A stretch of 64,000 nt of DNA, from positions 4,534,501 through 4,598,500 of the forward strand of contig JAYKKI010000077.1 of the NCBI GenBank assembly GCA_039881145.1, in the 5' to 3' direction. Below the pieces are notes generated by a model. That model did no database searches. It saw only the letters and a list, made by a program, of their open reading frames with translations, and was not told where the DNA came from. A program made the translations under genes and the position numbers. The stretch's first letter is position 1. Every line of letters begins with the position of its first letter. Shown here piece by piece: positions 11,464 to 22,436 of the stretch. This DNA is from Druceiella hillmani. Its lineage: Eukaryota > Arthropoda > Insecta > Lepidoptera > Hepialidae.

Positions 11464-11666
11464 AGTTTGCTAGCGTTACGCGAACGGTGATTTTTTTATT
11501 ATTTTGTAATTACATTTCTGTCTTGAACAATTTTATAAATTATTATTTTATTTAATACATTAAATATTCTACGTTTAAAGTGAATAAAATTGTAAATTCA
11601 TTTTAAAGTTCATATTTTGTGAATTTGAAGTCGAAGTCTTTAGTCGTGTGGTCTAAAGCACACTCG
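11081..11666 (+). mobile_element. (TA)n-carrying short element, copy 1
   Basis: This non-coding element has a second copy at 21685-22436. It starts near tttgaagtaaaacttcttta and ends near tctaaagcacactcg. In copy 2 the right end contains gaagttttacttc, which is the reverse complement of the left gaagtaaaacttc, so short terminal inverted repeats are likely. In this copy the right one is mutated. Inside are two purine-rich blocks with gagagagag, two repeats of a tagccagt...cgtttcgtat type segment, and a (TA)n tract at 11428-11460 followed by gcgagtttgctagcgttacgcg. The element thus carries its own microsatellite. A MITE is the simplest reading. No transposase is encoded. Confidence 0.75.
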
Positions 11667-12022
11667 TTTTTTTTTATTTTGTGGGGTATCTTTTAAAAGG
11701 GAATACCCTCAGAGATATGCACGAAATTATGCAACGAATAGCGCATTCACTTCCTTTATTTCGAAATCAACTAACCCAAAAATCATGAAAAAAACATCGG
11801 ACTAGAAGTTTACAGAACAACCCAAAGCGATTTTCTTCTCTCTCATAGTTTTTGAGAAATTCACCATATTTGTACAACTGCGAAAAAGTATTAGACAACA
11901 TAATACGATGGAAAATAATATTAACATTTATAAATAGTTTAATGGAAACACTTTGTACCCTTAAATGTTTTAACTTCTTTACCTAATTTTGTGTGGAACC
12001 CAATTAGTGTGAATTGGATTTG

Positions 12023-12075
12023 TAACTAATTAACAGGTATTCCATTTTGTACTAATTAGCAGGTATTCCATTTTG
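12023..12075. repeat. 26-27 bp direct duplication
   Basis: Two adjacent near-identical copies of (a)actaatta(a/g)caggtattc followed by cattttg. Confidence 0.8.
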
Positions 12076-12649
12076 TCTATACATAGATTTGTCATATATA
12101 GGTATACGCTAGATATATGCGAAAAAATTATCAACGTTTTAAATAAGTACGTAAAGGTAGGTCAGGTAACTTTTCAGCAATTGTACGGCGTTTTTATAGA
12201 ATTGCAATATTTAAAAAAATTAAAATAATTTGTTTCTTTAGCTCTAATTACAAAAAATTTCAATTAAAAATTTATTGCATTCATATTTGAAGATGACGCT
12301 TAGGTTATTCAACAAATTTAATTAAATTTTTTTACGCCTGCATCGTATGAAAAATAAACTTTTTCCCTATTGTAAATATAGCTCGATGAAAATGTACTGA
12401 CTCAAAGATCGCCATAGTAATGATTGTCAACGAAAAAAAACAATGGATTAAAATATAATAATAAGAAGCAAGTTAATTAACACCCTTACAACATACATTC
12501 GATACAACATCACGCATTGCTTTAAAATAAATGTGAATTTAAAAAAATGCAGTAAAACCGGAAGGCACACACTAATGAACTTATTAAAGTGACATTTCTT
12601 TCATTTACATGTATATAATATAACATAGCGGCGATGCTCTTGTGAAATA

Positions 12650-13180
12650 AAGAACAACTATAATCATTTATATAATACTAGCGGTACGTTACTTTGCCCG
12701 CGTGGAATTCCAAAATGCAAATGCAGTTTTTAAGCGTTTATTTTTTTCTCTTATATTAGACACAAATAATTAGTTGAGATTCCGCGCGCACCAACTTGTG
12801 CTCCTTTCCCCCGGTTCCCTAGTCCGCCCACGCGTGTCCCTACAGACCTCCGTTGTCCACCATCCATATTTTTTTAAATATCTACATACATTTTTTAAAA
12901 TCGTAACTTCGGAACCAATTGAGATATCACGATGAAACCAAATCTAAATTAGTGCCAGTGTTTAATCGACGCCAGTCTTTCATAACCTGTGTATTCTATT
13001 AAGAACTCCTGTAGTTTGCAAATTAAATTCATTTAGGTTAATAACTTCAAGAGTTTCCGGGTTAAGTCCATTTGACAGTGACAGATCAATACACAGACAT
13101 TAATTTTTTAACATTAGTAAGAAACAAATATAGATGCGATTCAACAACAAGCTTTGTTTTAAAAAAAAACGTAAATCAAA
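12650..13180. mobile_element. dispersed repeat, 'actagcgg' end type
   Basis: The left end reads taatactagcggtacg and then gcccgcgtgg, resembling a widespread insect repeat terminus (tactagcggcccg...) that I recall from Lepidoptera. The interior includes cgtaacttcggaaccaattg followed by agat(a/g)tcacgat. This recurs at about 36715-36760 with few differences and supports a shared repeat family. No protein frame is kept. The boundaries are approximate and the class is unknown to me. Confidence 0.5.
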
Positions 13181-13416
13181 AAATCGGTATAATTAGAAAT
13201 CGAATATGCAAATACAGAATAGCTCTAGCATGTTCAATGTGGTCAATTACGATGAAACGACGTTATTCCTAGTCGTACAAAATCCACCAATGAAAACCGT
13301 ATTCCTTAAGTGGTTCTTATGTAATGCACGAACAAATATGAACGATCGTACACAAGCAAAAAACAATTCAAAAACAATATACTCATGTTCCATTAGTTTG
13401 ATTATCTTCCTCTAAA

Positions 13417-13553
13417 GACCTATTTTTCAATCCTCAGATAAAATTTATCCAGAGATTAATTTTAACGTTTTGACAGATTTTATATGGAGTATCTGTCAAA
13501 ATGTCAAAGTTATCCGAAGGATAAAAGTTATCTGAGGAATGAAAAATCAGCTC
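13417..13553. mobile_element. 137-bp MITE with TAAA target duplication
   Basis: The left end gacctatttttcaatcctca and right end (reverse complement gagctgatttttcattcctc) form terminal inverted repeats of about 35 bp with a few mismatches. An inner pair, ttttgacaga...tctgtcaaaa, extends the fold. The element is flanked on both sides by taaa (13413-13416 and 13554-13557). The whole insert can fold into a single long hairpin. The 4-bp AT target would fit several DDE superfamilies, and I cannot choose one without an autonomous copy. Confidence 0.8.
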
Positions 13554-14303
13554 TAAATCATATTTTAGTAAACATCTTGAATGTACAGACACGCCAATTT
13601 GAACAATATTAATAGCGTTCTAATAATGCAAAGTAAAATGTGAATTTTTGGAAACATTAAATTCACTTATTTTCTGATTGAGTGAACCGATTGCGATTAA
13701 ATAGAATTAGATCTCACTTCAAGTCGACTCCTGTATTAAATAAACTTTATCTGAATTAGATTAGAAATTTTTACGTGATGCGTCCACAAACAAATACACG
13801 GATAAAAATTGCAAAAATGATCTTAATACATTATCCTTTATCTCCTTAATAATACTTTTGCAAATATTTTAAAGTTAAAGGTTTTTTTAATGTATAGATT
13901 TCACTTACGGCTTATGGTTTATTTAGACTGAGGGTATTTTTGTGTGCTCGTGTTAACAAAACCAAAACTTACTGAATGAATACAGTATAACTAAGAGCAC
14001 GACGTTTGGCACGTCGACAGCTGTGTCGATGTCCGATGGCCTTAGTTACATTGCACGTTGAAATTGAATTATCTACAAGATGAAACAGTTACAAAGTGTA
14101 TTTATTTGCATGTTTGTTTTGCGGTACAATGTTTTAAATAATGTTGTAACAGTGTATGATAAAATTAAACGGTAAAATGCAATAATATTCAAAACCCGTC
14201 CTTTGATGTTGCTTAACGTTGCACTCATTTAAATAATATAATTGTACTCCTGAAATGTTATAGCTCCAATGATTATTTTAATTATTTACTGATCCATATT
14301 GGA

Positions 14304-14418
14304 GAAATTGCCCGTCAAATTCATATTTGAAATTGCCCGTCAAATTCATATTCATGAAGAAATTGCTCGTCAAATTCATATTTTATGAAGAAATTGCCCG
14401 TCAAATTCATATTTCATG
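14304..14418. repeat. degenerate tandem repeat, 4 copies (24-31 bp)
   Basis: Four copies of gaaattgc(c/t)cgtcaaattca followed by a variable 4-10 nt linker (tatt, tattcatga, tattttatga). The unit length differs between copies, so the core rather than the spacing is conserved. Confidence 0.85.
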
Positions 14419-14607
14419 TTTACGTGCCAGGAATGGTTTTCAAGTTAAAAGTCCGATTCATGAAACAATATATGTCTTATTAATCTAACCATTTTTCACG
14501 AAGAAACTGTTATTTAAAAATTATTTTCCAATATTTTGTAAAATATAAAAATAAAAATAAATGTATTATGCTTTTTCAACTTATTTTGCAATCAGTGTTG
14601 GGAATAT

Positions 14608-15165
14608 ACTTGGAATTGATATTGCGATTTATACACTTGGAATTGATATTGCGATTTATACACTTGGAATTGATATTGCGATTTATACACTTGGAATTTA
14701 TATTGCGATTTATACACTTGGAATTGATATTGCGATTTATACACTTGGAATTGATATTGCGATTTATACACTTGGAATTGATATTGCGATTTATACACTT
14801 GGAATTTATATTGCGATTTATACACTTGGAATTGATATTGCGATTTATACACTTGGAATTGATATTGCGATTTATACACTTGGAATTGATATTGCGATTT
14901 ATACACTTGGAATTGATATTGCGATTTATACACTTGGAATTTATATTGCGATTTATACACTTGGAATTGATATTGCGATTTATACACTTGGAATTGATAT
15001 TGCGATTTATACACTTGGAATTGATATTGCGATTTATACACTTGGAATTTATATTGCGATTTATACACTTGGAATTGATATTGCGATTTATACACTTGGA
15101 ATTGATATTGCGATTTATACACTTGGAATTGATATTGCGATTTATATACTTGGAATTGATATTTC
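14608..15165. repeat. 27-bp minisatellite, 20 copies, higher-order pattern
   Basis: The unit acttggaattgatattgcga plus tttatac is repeated 20 times, with a partial copy at the end. Variant units with a single g-to-t change (gaatttatatt) are numbers 4, 8, 13 and 17. The array is therefore mostly a repeat of a 4-unit block (108 bp), with one 5-unit block. Because 27 is divisible by 3 and the unit lacks stops in several frames, long open frames exist on both strands. Their simple-repeat content (GIDIAIYTL on plus) shows no sign of a real protein. The array lies about 90 bp left of a foldback fragment. Confidence 0.95.
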
Positions 15166-15252
15166 TAATTCCCTTGTTAGTGGACAATCAAATTCACTTT
15201 TTGGAACATTGTTTAAATAAAATCCTACAAATAACTGTTTCGTCGCCAAGAT

Positions 15253-15386
15253 GACGTTAATTTTATAGAAATTCATTATTGCTAATAAATGAAACTAAAT
15301 GATATAGTATTATTTTTACTTTCTTTAAGTTCTTTACCACGACCTAGGTTTCGTTGTATTACAACATCTTCAGGTGGGCTATTAGT
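15253..15386. mobile_element. foldback family, left-arm fragment (copy B)
   Basis: It carries the conserved left leader (gacgttaattttatagaaat) and the outer ~110 bp of the left arm, ending at ctattagta. The right arm is absent. It could be a truncated insertion or the product of deletion between arms. Confidence 0.8.
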
Positions 15387-16549
15387 AAAAAACTTCATTA
15401 GAATTTAGTCATAGAGAAAATGACATTTAGTACAAACAAATTGTATTGTTGTTGATCCGTTGATATCTATTATAACAATTAAAGTAGTCAATAAGTCTAT
15501 CAGGCCTCAGTTAGTGCCATTGTAAAGCTAAGGAAAACAGCTTCAGCGGTTGCTTAGGATCACAATAATTGAGTGGCCACAATAATAACAGTATCTAAGT
15601 ACTCGTACGTTTAACAGAAAAAAACTTCATTCAGTTAATCATGATGCTATGAAAAAAGATGCTATGATAAAATGGGGCATCCAGAATGTAGTTTTCTTTT
15701 TCAAAGTTAATTCTTAAAACCATTTGACACTAGTCGATTTTGAAGTTGCATATAGTGCAATCAAACATTATCGATCATAATAATACTAGTGCTAACTCTG
15801 AAGGGTGAGAAATTGGATTTTAAGACTCACAAATGAAATTATAATTGCATTCACTATGCCTATAATTGCATTCCTACTATATATTATAGTCACATACACC
15901 AAAATAAACAGTTTAAAAAACTAAAACCCGACCATCAATTAACAAAACATCAACAAACAAGCATTTATTTAGGTTTCGTATTATAATTACCATTTGGTAA
16001 ATAACGTTTAGCAACGATGAATGTATTTATTTGAATTTGGATATTTAGTAATAACAGTCCAGTCATATTATGTTTTATCTAAAGTATAAAGCCTTGTGAG
16101 CTGCATTTTGGTATACGTCTTTATTATGACGTTTTAATTATAATACACATTACATCCCATTGATATCCATGTTTCAACAATATCTCACGTTCTATTCATT
16201 AGAGGTCAAATGTTGAGGAGGATAAATGACGTCATGAAAATCGTTCGTGTTCCAATTATTTACAAAAAATACTCTCCACAATTTTTACGATTTGTAATGC
16301 ATTGTGATGATGCGTACCGTATATCTTGTACTACTCTGCAAATGCATTTAATAATTAATATTGTAGGTATATATAGAATGTCGGAATTACTAAATTTACC
16401 TCGAGATGTTCCGCACTGGATTATTCCCAAACAAATACGTTTATATCTGCGAACGCTTCGAGTCTATGTCGCGCTGCTTTTTAACTCAGCTGAAAAATAT
16501 TTGTCAAAAGTATAAGATGTTATATTTGAAGTTGAATGCCTTCTTAGTA
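15387..16549. other. non-coding stretch with one unclassified open frame
   Basis: No supported repeat or RNA. A 101-residue frame at 16210-16515 on the plus strand directly precedes the decayed zinc-motif gene. It has no motif I recognise, and I do not call it a gene. Confidence 0.4.
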
Positions 16550-17395
16550 ATGTTTTTCAAAGGTAATAACTGTTTTATATGCGACAAATTGCTTTTGAAT
16601 GTAAATACAGTGAAATGTCAAAGTGGCTTACAAACATTAAATAATGCCAGTACTGATAGAGATGACGGCCATATTGATAATGTAAATGATGATTCATAGT
16701 ATTTGTAGTATAACCTATATGGAAAGTTTCAGTATAGAGGCATTTAAAGATGCCAGAAGAAACCTGTACATCACCATCTCCTCGTGCATGTGGTTCAGAT
16801 GTCGTGCTTTTAATTTTAAGCAATTATGCTTGTTTTATGGAAAAGAAGCCAGTGAAGAAGATGAGAAAAGAAAGAAACATGTAATAGCCTACTTAAAGAA
16901 GTAAGTACACATACATTCAAAGAAACGGTATTAAAAGTTGCGGAGGCGTTCGGTGATAAAGTCAGAAGACTTGTTAAGGAGCATGTGAATTTTAAGTTCG
17001 ATTTAGCATCTGCCCAAGGCAGATGTTACGAAAAATATTCTTTTAGTGGCTATAAGGGCAGTCCATTGAATGAAAATGTTGCAGTTGTTTAGGGTTAAAA
17101 TTTCTCATTACATAGTTTTTTATTATTCTTAATTCCCAATTTACATCGGCGGAGTTAAAAGATGTTATAAAAGCAACAATAATAAGTTGGTGGCTCGATA
17201 CAGGAGAAAACATTGAAATTACCACGAAAAGTAAATATTTCACTATTATTTGCTTTCGTGATGCCGTGATGGATATTTTAAGTTATATAATAAAAGTAAA
17301 AGAAAGGAAAATGTGCAGAACGTCTCCGAAATATGGAAGCTGCTGCATCAATAATTACAGAAGACATTCGTTTTGTCACGGCTGTTAATGACTGC
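16550..17395 (+). pseudogene. decayed zinc-motif gene of a transposon-like insect family
   Basis: Four separated blocks match a family of long uncharacterised arthropod proteins that I know from multi-copy, transposon-like genes. In order they are: CFICDKLLLNVNTVK with GLQTLNNAST-RDDGHID (from 16571); a CLFYGKEASEEDEKRKK block near 16827, where the family usually has CLFCGKEA, so one Cys is lost; TFKETVLKVAEAF followed by EHVNFKFDLASAQGRCYEK (16911-17040); and ELKDVIKAT...GENIEIT...FTIICF, ending in AAASIITEDIRFV near 17335. Frameshifts and deletions separate the blocks. The Cys pairs suggest zinc binding near the N-terminus. The function is unknown to me. The family assignment is from memory of these motifs. 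It is a dead copy on the same strand as, and 0.9 kb before, the LINE. Confidence 0.6.
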
Positions 17396-17520
17396 TGATC
17401 CACCGCCCAGTCGATTGTAAGATAATATTAATGACGAAATTTCGAAAACCCTATTATACTTTTCGATCAATTAATTTTAAAAAGACGAAAGGAACAGAGA
17501 ATAAAATTAAAAGTAAATTG

Positions 17521-17600
17521 CACGACCATGCCCATATGTCCACCACAACCACGATCATGTGTCCGCCATGACCACGATCATATATCCACCAGTGATCAGG
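17521..17600. repeat. ~24-bp imperfect tandem repeat
   Basis: Three imperfect copies of (a)accacgatcat(g/a)t(g/a)tcc(g/a)cc. It falls inside a minus-strand frame giving a His/Val-rich peptide, which I attribute to the repeat. Confidence 0.6.
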
Positions 17601-18427
17601 ATTGTTAAAAAAACGCGCCTCGCATTCTACCTTTGAGGTGGTGAAAATGCATTTGATATTCGCTTCCTTTGCGCTCTGCAACAAGAACGGTTTGTCTTTG
17701 AAAAAATTGTTCATAACCGTTTTATAGAGAATTGGAAGAGAAGTGATTTTTATAATAACCTTTACTGATCTACGAACAAAAGATATTCGCGAAAAACCGT
17801 TATTTCTCGCCTAAGAACCTGAATAACTTTTTTAACCGACGCGATATAAATGAAAATAATTTTTATTATCATTATATTACCAAAATTAAGGCATACACTA
17901 AAGTGCAGCGCACTATCATTTTAAAACAATGAAAAACAAGTAACAATTACATTTAACCGATTAATTTAAGAACTGGACAAACGCGACTTGACTCGCGAAC
18001 CGAGGTTGTCGTGGCATCAATATATGGCATAGTTTAGAATAAGTAATAACTTGTATATGAAGTGTTTGAATTTTTGTCACATTATTATTTTTTCGAAATG
18101 ATGTATTTACTGGCTTGGAAGATGGAAAGAAACCCCTTATTTATTACATTATTAAGAAAATCTTAAAAACGCCCCTATCTAGAGACAAATGTTTTTTAGA
18201 TTATGACATATGAAGTTCCTAAATCACAGCATTATATTTCAGCTAAATATTATTTTTAGACCTAAGGAAATATACTATAATAGATATACGAACCGACCAT
18301 TATATGTATGCCCATCGGGGTATCTTTTACGTCTTTGGGGTACAAAACTCGAGTCTAAATGTCTCGCCGCGCCCGCGCTTACGCACGGTCGACTATTGCG
18401 CGTGACGGTGGATATCGGAAATTAAAA

Positions 18428-19712
18428 ATGTCCTCAGTGATTAAATGTGCAAATTGTAATGTGGTGATTAACGAAGTGTTAGCTTTCGTCCATAATAAAA
18501 CATCTGTTATGGACGATGAAAGTATAAGTAGAATCTGTGGGAGTGCTTTTTCGGAAAGTGAAACTGTAACGGCGAAAAAGTTGTTATTTGAATCCTCGCC
18601 GTTAACAACGCGTAGGATAACGCGTAGGAGGGCGGAAGAAAAAAAAATGTACGAGATATAGACGATATCATCTGTGTGATTCGCGGTACCGATCCCGAGG
18701 ACATTCCAGTCTTCGTGGCTCGCGACCTGGAGAAATTACCTCTGGTTCTATTCGACCATGTCGACGGGACAAGGTTTTTAAAAGAAGTTGTCAAGCTACA
18801 TCAGGATTTAGAGATGATGAAAGAGGACTATGCTACTGCTAAGCAGATGGATCAGCTGAGAAACGAGATGCGGAATCTTTCTTCAGGATGGGGTCATGTA
18901 AACTCCAGAAGAGATGCATTTGTCCAGGGTTTTGAGCGCGATAGTGGTTCGACGGGACTGCCGCTGCGCAATGAAGACATAAATGAGTGCTACAAGCAAC
19001 AAACGGCATCTGAATCCACATTAGAATCCAATTTTCATGAAATTATTGAGCATCAAAAGTGGAGGGTAGTAGTGAAACATTGCAACAAAATCAGCAAAGT
19101 CTGCGTACCGTCACACAACAGAACGCGGATAGGGTGACGAAATGCCCCAGTCAGCTGAGCGAGTCACTCGCTTTGCCTGTCGTCGGTGCGACCGCGCTCC
19201 ATTCACCGCCGCTGTCCCCCGCGGTCGCCGCTTCTCCGCTAATACTCGATGCAACTATGGGACACACGGGCGACAAAAATGCATCAAGACAAACATTATC
19301 CAAGAAAAAGTCTATGGTGGAGATTGTTCGAGAAGGGAAGTGGAAAAAACAGACCCTGAATGAGGAGTGGATTCGCGTCCAAAACAAAAGGTCACGCAAC
19401 CGTTTCGTTGGGAAGCGTGGAAAAGCAATTCCTGAACCTGGAATTAATTTTATGGCTGCGGAAACTAACTCTGTGTGTGACGTCAGTAACTATATTATGA
19501 AAAAGGTTAACATTGAAGTTAAAATTGAAAAAGTAGACATGAAGTTAGCGAAGGATTATGAATCATATAAAATATTCGTACCTAAAGAATTGCTAACAAC
19601 TTTTCTTAGTGATGACGATAGGCCACCCTATCGTCGATTTATAAACATGGCCAGGCGTTATAAAGAAAATGTCCGTGTGTCTCACGAGAATGTTATCAGT
19701 TCTAAGTTATGA
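18428..19712 (+). pseudogene. LINE ORF1 (nucleic-acid-binding protein), frameshifted
   Basis: I chose the ATG at 18428 because MSSVIKCANCNVVINEVLAF is the typical beginning of this ORF1 type in Lepidoptera, with a CxxC pair that may bind zinc. An upstream ATG at 18359 adds only an Arg-rich lead. A frameshift near 18650 breaks the frame, which continues as DDIICVIRGTDPEDIPVFVA with DLEKLPLVLFDHVDGTR. A coiled-coil-like segment (LHQDLEMMKEDYATAKQMDQ) follows. A second shift near 19059 leads into SETLQQNQQSLRTV, a Pro/Ala-rich linker, and a C-terminal domain with YESYKIFVPKELLTTFL and RRFINMARR. ORF1 proteins of this kind bind the element RNA. This copy cannot make a full product. Confidence 0.7.
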
Positions 19713-20112
19713 ATAACGTCAATATAGTAAGTTTTAACTGCAAAAACGTGATTAGATCTGTGGAATGTGTTAGAAAACTGCTGATAATGCTGATAATGTG
19801 GCGCTGCAGGAGACGTGGCTATTGCCGCACGACCTCGGATACCTGGCCTCCATAGACAGTGACTTAGACTACACGGGTACTTGTGCAATGGATACCGCGG
19901 CTGGTGTTTTACGTGGTAGGCCCTACGGCGGTGTGGCCCTGCTGTGGAGAAAAATGGCGTTTCCGACGGTAACGGTAGTGACGTGCAATAGTGTTTGTTT
20001 TACCGCGATGAAAATCGAGCTCAGTGCGCGTTCTATGTTGGTATTTTCCGTGTACATGCCTACCCAATCTAATGAAAATTTAGTGGAATTTACCGAGTGC
20101 GTGCGCTTCCAT
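19709..20112 (+). pseudogene. LINE ORF2 fragment, APE-type endonuclease N-terminus
   Basis: MNNVNIVSFNCKN is the normal start of the endonuclease, with the Asn of the first catalytic block. A short deletion or frameshift near 19780 follows. The frame is restored as ADNVALQETWLLPHDLG, which carries the metal-binding Glu of the QETW motif. RPYGGVALLWRK and VFSVYMPTQ follow as the next two endonuclease blocks. After FTECV (about 20112) the sequence no longer matches an endonuclease, and the remaining ~260 bp are a 3' segment ending in the TTA tail. The reverse transcriptase is entirely lost. Confidence 0.75.
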
Positions 20113-20375
20113 TATGCACCGTACGCGCGGCAGTCCCAATAACATTCTACGCGCGCTGGCAGACGGGTGGGACTCTCCGGTGCTAGCTCGGTGGATACGG
20201 CTGCACGCAGTCGTATAGCCGGTCACCATCATCGGGGACTCCAACCGGGTTGCCATTTACTTATTATTATTATGTTATTATCACTAACACTAGTTTGTAA
20301 GGTTGCTATTGTATCTACTGACATTATATGGATGTAAAATCTGAAATAAAAAGTTATTATTATTATTATTATAAA

Positions 20376-20605
20376 AAAACGGTCAAGTAAGAGTGGGACT
20401 TGTGTTCTGAAGGTTCCGTACCATTATATTATAGTAAAATACGTAATTAGATACTTGGCACAAATTCAAGAAAGAAATAAAAAATTAAATTTGTCATATA
20501 AAATTAAAGGTTTACAATTTCCAGATTTCTGCCATGAGACCTACCTTCGTGCCAAAGTAATTCTAAATAAACGGGAATTGTCCTCGTATAAGTTTCGATG
20601 AGTGA
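20376..20605 (+). mobile_element. dispersed 'ggttccgtacc' repeat, 5' part
   Basis: It starts aaaaaacggtcaagtaagag and reaches gaaggttccgtaccatta, the start I associate with a very common lepidopteran repeat (aaaaaacggccaagtgcgag...). Inside, gccatgagacctaccttcgt and aaataaacgggaattgtcct correspond to parts seen again at 41085-41275. It is non-coding and its class is unknown to me. Confidence 0.6.
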
Positions 20606-21177
20606 ATCAGTAAAAGTCAAAGTAATAATATTGAAAAGGCCGTGTTTTTCGATAACATGTTGTACACTATAGAAACGATATTAATCTCAACTGGTTAATT
20701 GTAAACGTTTCTAAGAAAAATGGTATTGACGGTTTCCATTTTCCGTAACATAGTGTTCCTACACTAAAAATAAGAATAATTTTTAATAACAAATTTGTTT
20801 TTCCAAGTGCGATTACAGCTCAATATTGTGATGTCATGGCGTTTTTCGTTCGTTTCGCCTTAGTCGAGTGACTTCGTTGGCAGAGTCGAGATCTAGGAAA
20901 TTTAATTAAGAGTTTTTTGAACCTTGACCGAATCAACATTTAAATGGCGTTGCTAATTATTTGGATGGTCTCAGTTTATCGTGCACTTCTGAGGATGTGA
21001 TTACCGAATCTAACCACGATCTTTTGTATGTTTCTCGGTTTCGTGGTTTTGAATTAATAAAATTATAATAAGATAATTAATAAAAATAGAGTAATTAATG
21101 TTGAAACCACTGATCTATTTTTGCCCAATAGCGCGAAAGTAATGGAAGATTACAATTTTCACGCGTATTACGTGTAC

Positions 21178-21178
21178 G

Positions 21179-21228
<50 letters not shown>
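21178..21228. repeat. (TA)n microsatellite
   Basis: About 25 TA dinucleotides. Confidence 0.95.
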
Positions 21229-21231
<3 letters not shown>

Positions 21232-21684
21232 GCATGCACATTCCCGAAAAACCTACTAGTTCATTAATTTAAATCCTTACGTTTCGGGTATAAATAATTG
21301 TTTATTATGTAGGCACAGAAAGTATAAATATGGGAGTCAGAAAATAAAGTAACAGTAGAGATAATTATAGGCATTCGTATCATTATCTTTATAGTAATAT
21401 TATGTAATATCCTAATCATAATTGTAAACACTGTAATCAGTTCTGATTTATATATAATTATATATAAAGTGAGTTTGTTTGTTTATTGGTTTGCTACTAC
21501 TCAACTAATGTCCATGACTTAACTTCTCTTTCTCTACTTTTTATCCCAGAATAGATTTTCTTTGGTAATTAATAAAAATCGATAAGAGTGTGAACTAGAT
21601 ATAGTATGATACTAGTGATTTTTTTGTTTATATATTGAGTGGATAATATTGTCTTATCCTTCCAAATTATCATGATTTTAAATA

Positions 21685-22167
21685 TTTTGAAGTAAAACTT
21701 CTTTACGCACGCTTGACTTGGGGAGTAAGCTGGTGAATGCGTGACTAGAGCGTTACGAAAAGTGTGATCGGACGAGGCGAACGGAAGTTGAGAGGGAGTG
21801 TCACAAAGTGTCACGAAGTGTCACAAAGTCACAAAGTGTCACGAAGTCACGACCTGTCACGACCTGTCACGACATGTCACAACCTGTCAGAACATGTCAC
21901 AACATGTCACAACCTGTCACAACGAAAGTTGAGAGGGAGAAATAAGTTAGTGAAGACAGAAAGAGAGAGAGTTACGTTTCGTATATTACTGTAGGGACAA
22001 GAGAGAAAGGTGCGAGCACACATTTTCTTTCTCTCTTTCTCTCATAGCCAGTTACGTTTCGTATATCTAAGACACAGTGCAAGCCTATTGTCTGTACCAC
22101 ACTGTAGGAACAAGAGAGTAGTGCGCGCGCACATTTTATTTACTCTTGCTCTCATAGTCAGTGCATG

Positions 22168-22226
<59 letters not shown>

Positions 22227-22436
22227 AGTTTGCTAGCGTTACGCGGACGGTGATTTTTTTATTATTTTGTAATTTCATTTCGTTCTTGAACAATTTGATA
22301 ATTTATATTATTATTTTGCTCAATACGTTAAATATTTTACGTTTAAAGTGAATAAAATTGTAAATTCATTTGAAAGTTCATATTTTGTGAATTTGAAGTT
22401 TTACTTCAGTCGTGTGGTCTAAAGCACACTCGTTTT
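21685..22436 (+). mobile_element. (TA)n-carrying short element, copy 2
   Basis: This is collinear with 11081-11666 and about 90% identical by eye over the shared parts. It keeps the symmetric ends gaagtaaaacttc (left) and gaagttttacttc (right). It differs by an inserted minisatellite at 21799-21924 and by a longer (TA)n tract (22170-22223). The two copies demonstrate a mobile or duplicated unit with defined ends near ttttgaag and cacactcg. It is non-autonomous. Confidence 0.8.
21799..21924. repeat. gtcac(a/g)a minisatellite nested in the element
   Basis: About eleven short units of the type (t)gtcac(g/a)a(a/c)(g/c)(t/a/c), alternating 8- and 11-12-bp periods. It is absent from the 11081 copy, which passes directly from ggaagttgagagggag to the next block. 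The segment gaaagttgagagggag is duplicated on both sides of it, which shows where it expanded. Confidence 0.85.

Larger units (their letters stand above)
18290..20375 (+). mobile_element. internally deleted CR1/jockey-type LINE
   Basis: The order is 5' UTR, ORF1, a 4-bp ORF1/ORF2 overlap (atga at 19709-19712), the N-terminal half of an APE-type endonuclease, then a jump at about 20112 to a short 3' region. It ends with aaaagttattattattatta, a TTA-type LINE tail, at about 20372. The reverse transcriptase and most of the endonuclease are missing, so the element is about 2.1 kb instead of the 4-6 kb usual for such LINEs. GC content is well above the surroundings, as expected for a more recent insertion. 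The 5' boundary is approximate. A dispersed repeat of another family begins immediately after the tail. Confidence 0.8.

Noticed and set aside
14561..15254. Long open frames of 176-228 residues on both strands
   Set aside because: They are products of a 27-bp tandem repeat whose length is a multiple of three. Open frames appear on both strands and the peptides are simple repeats.
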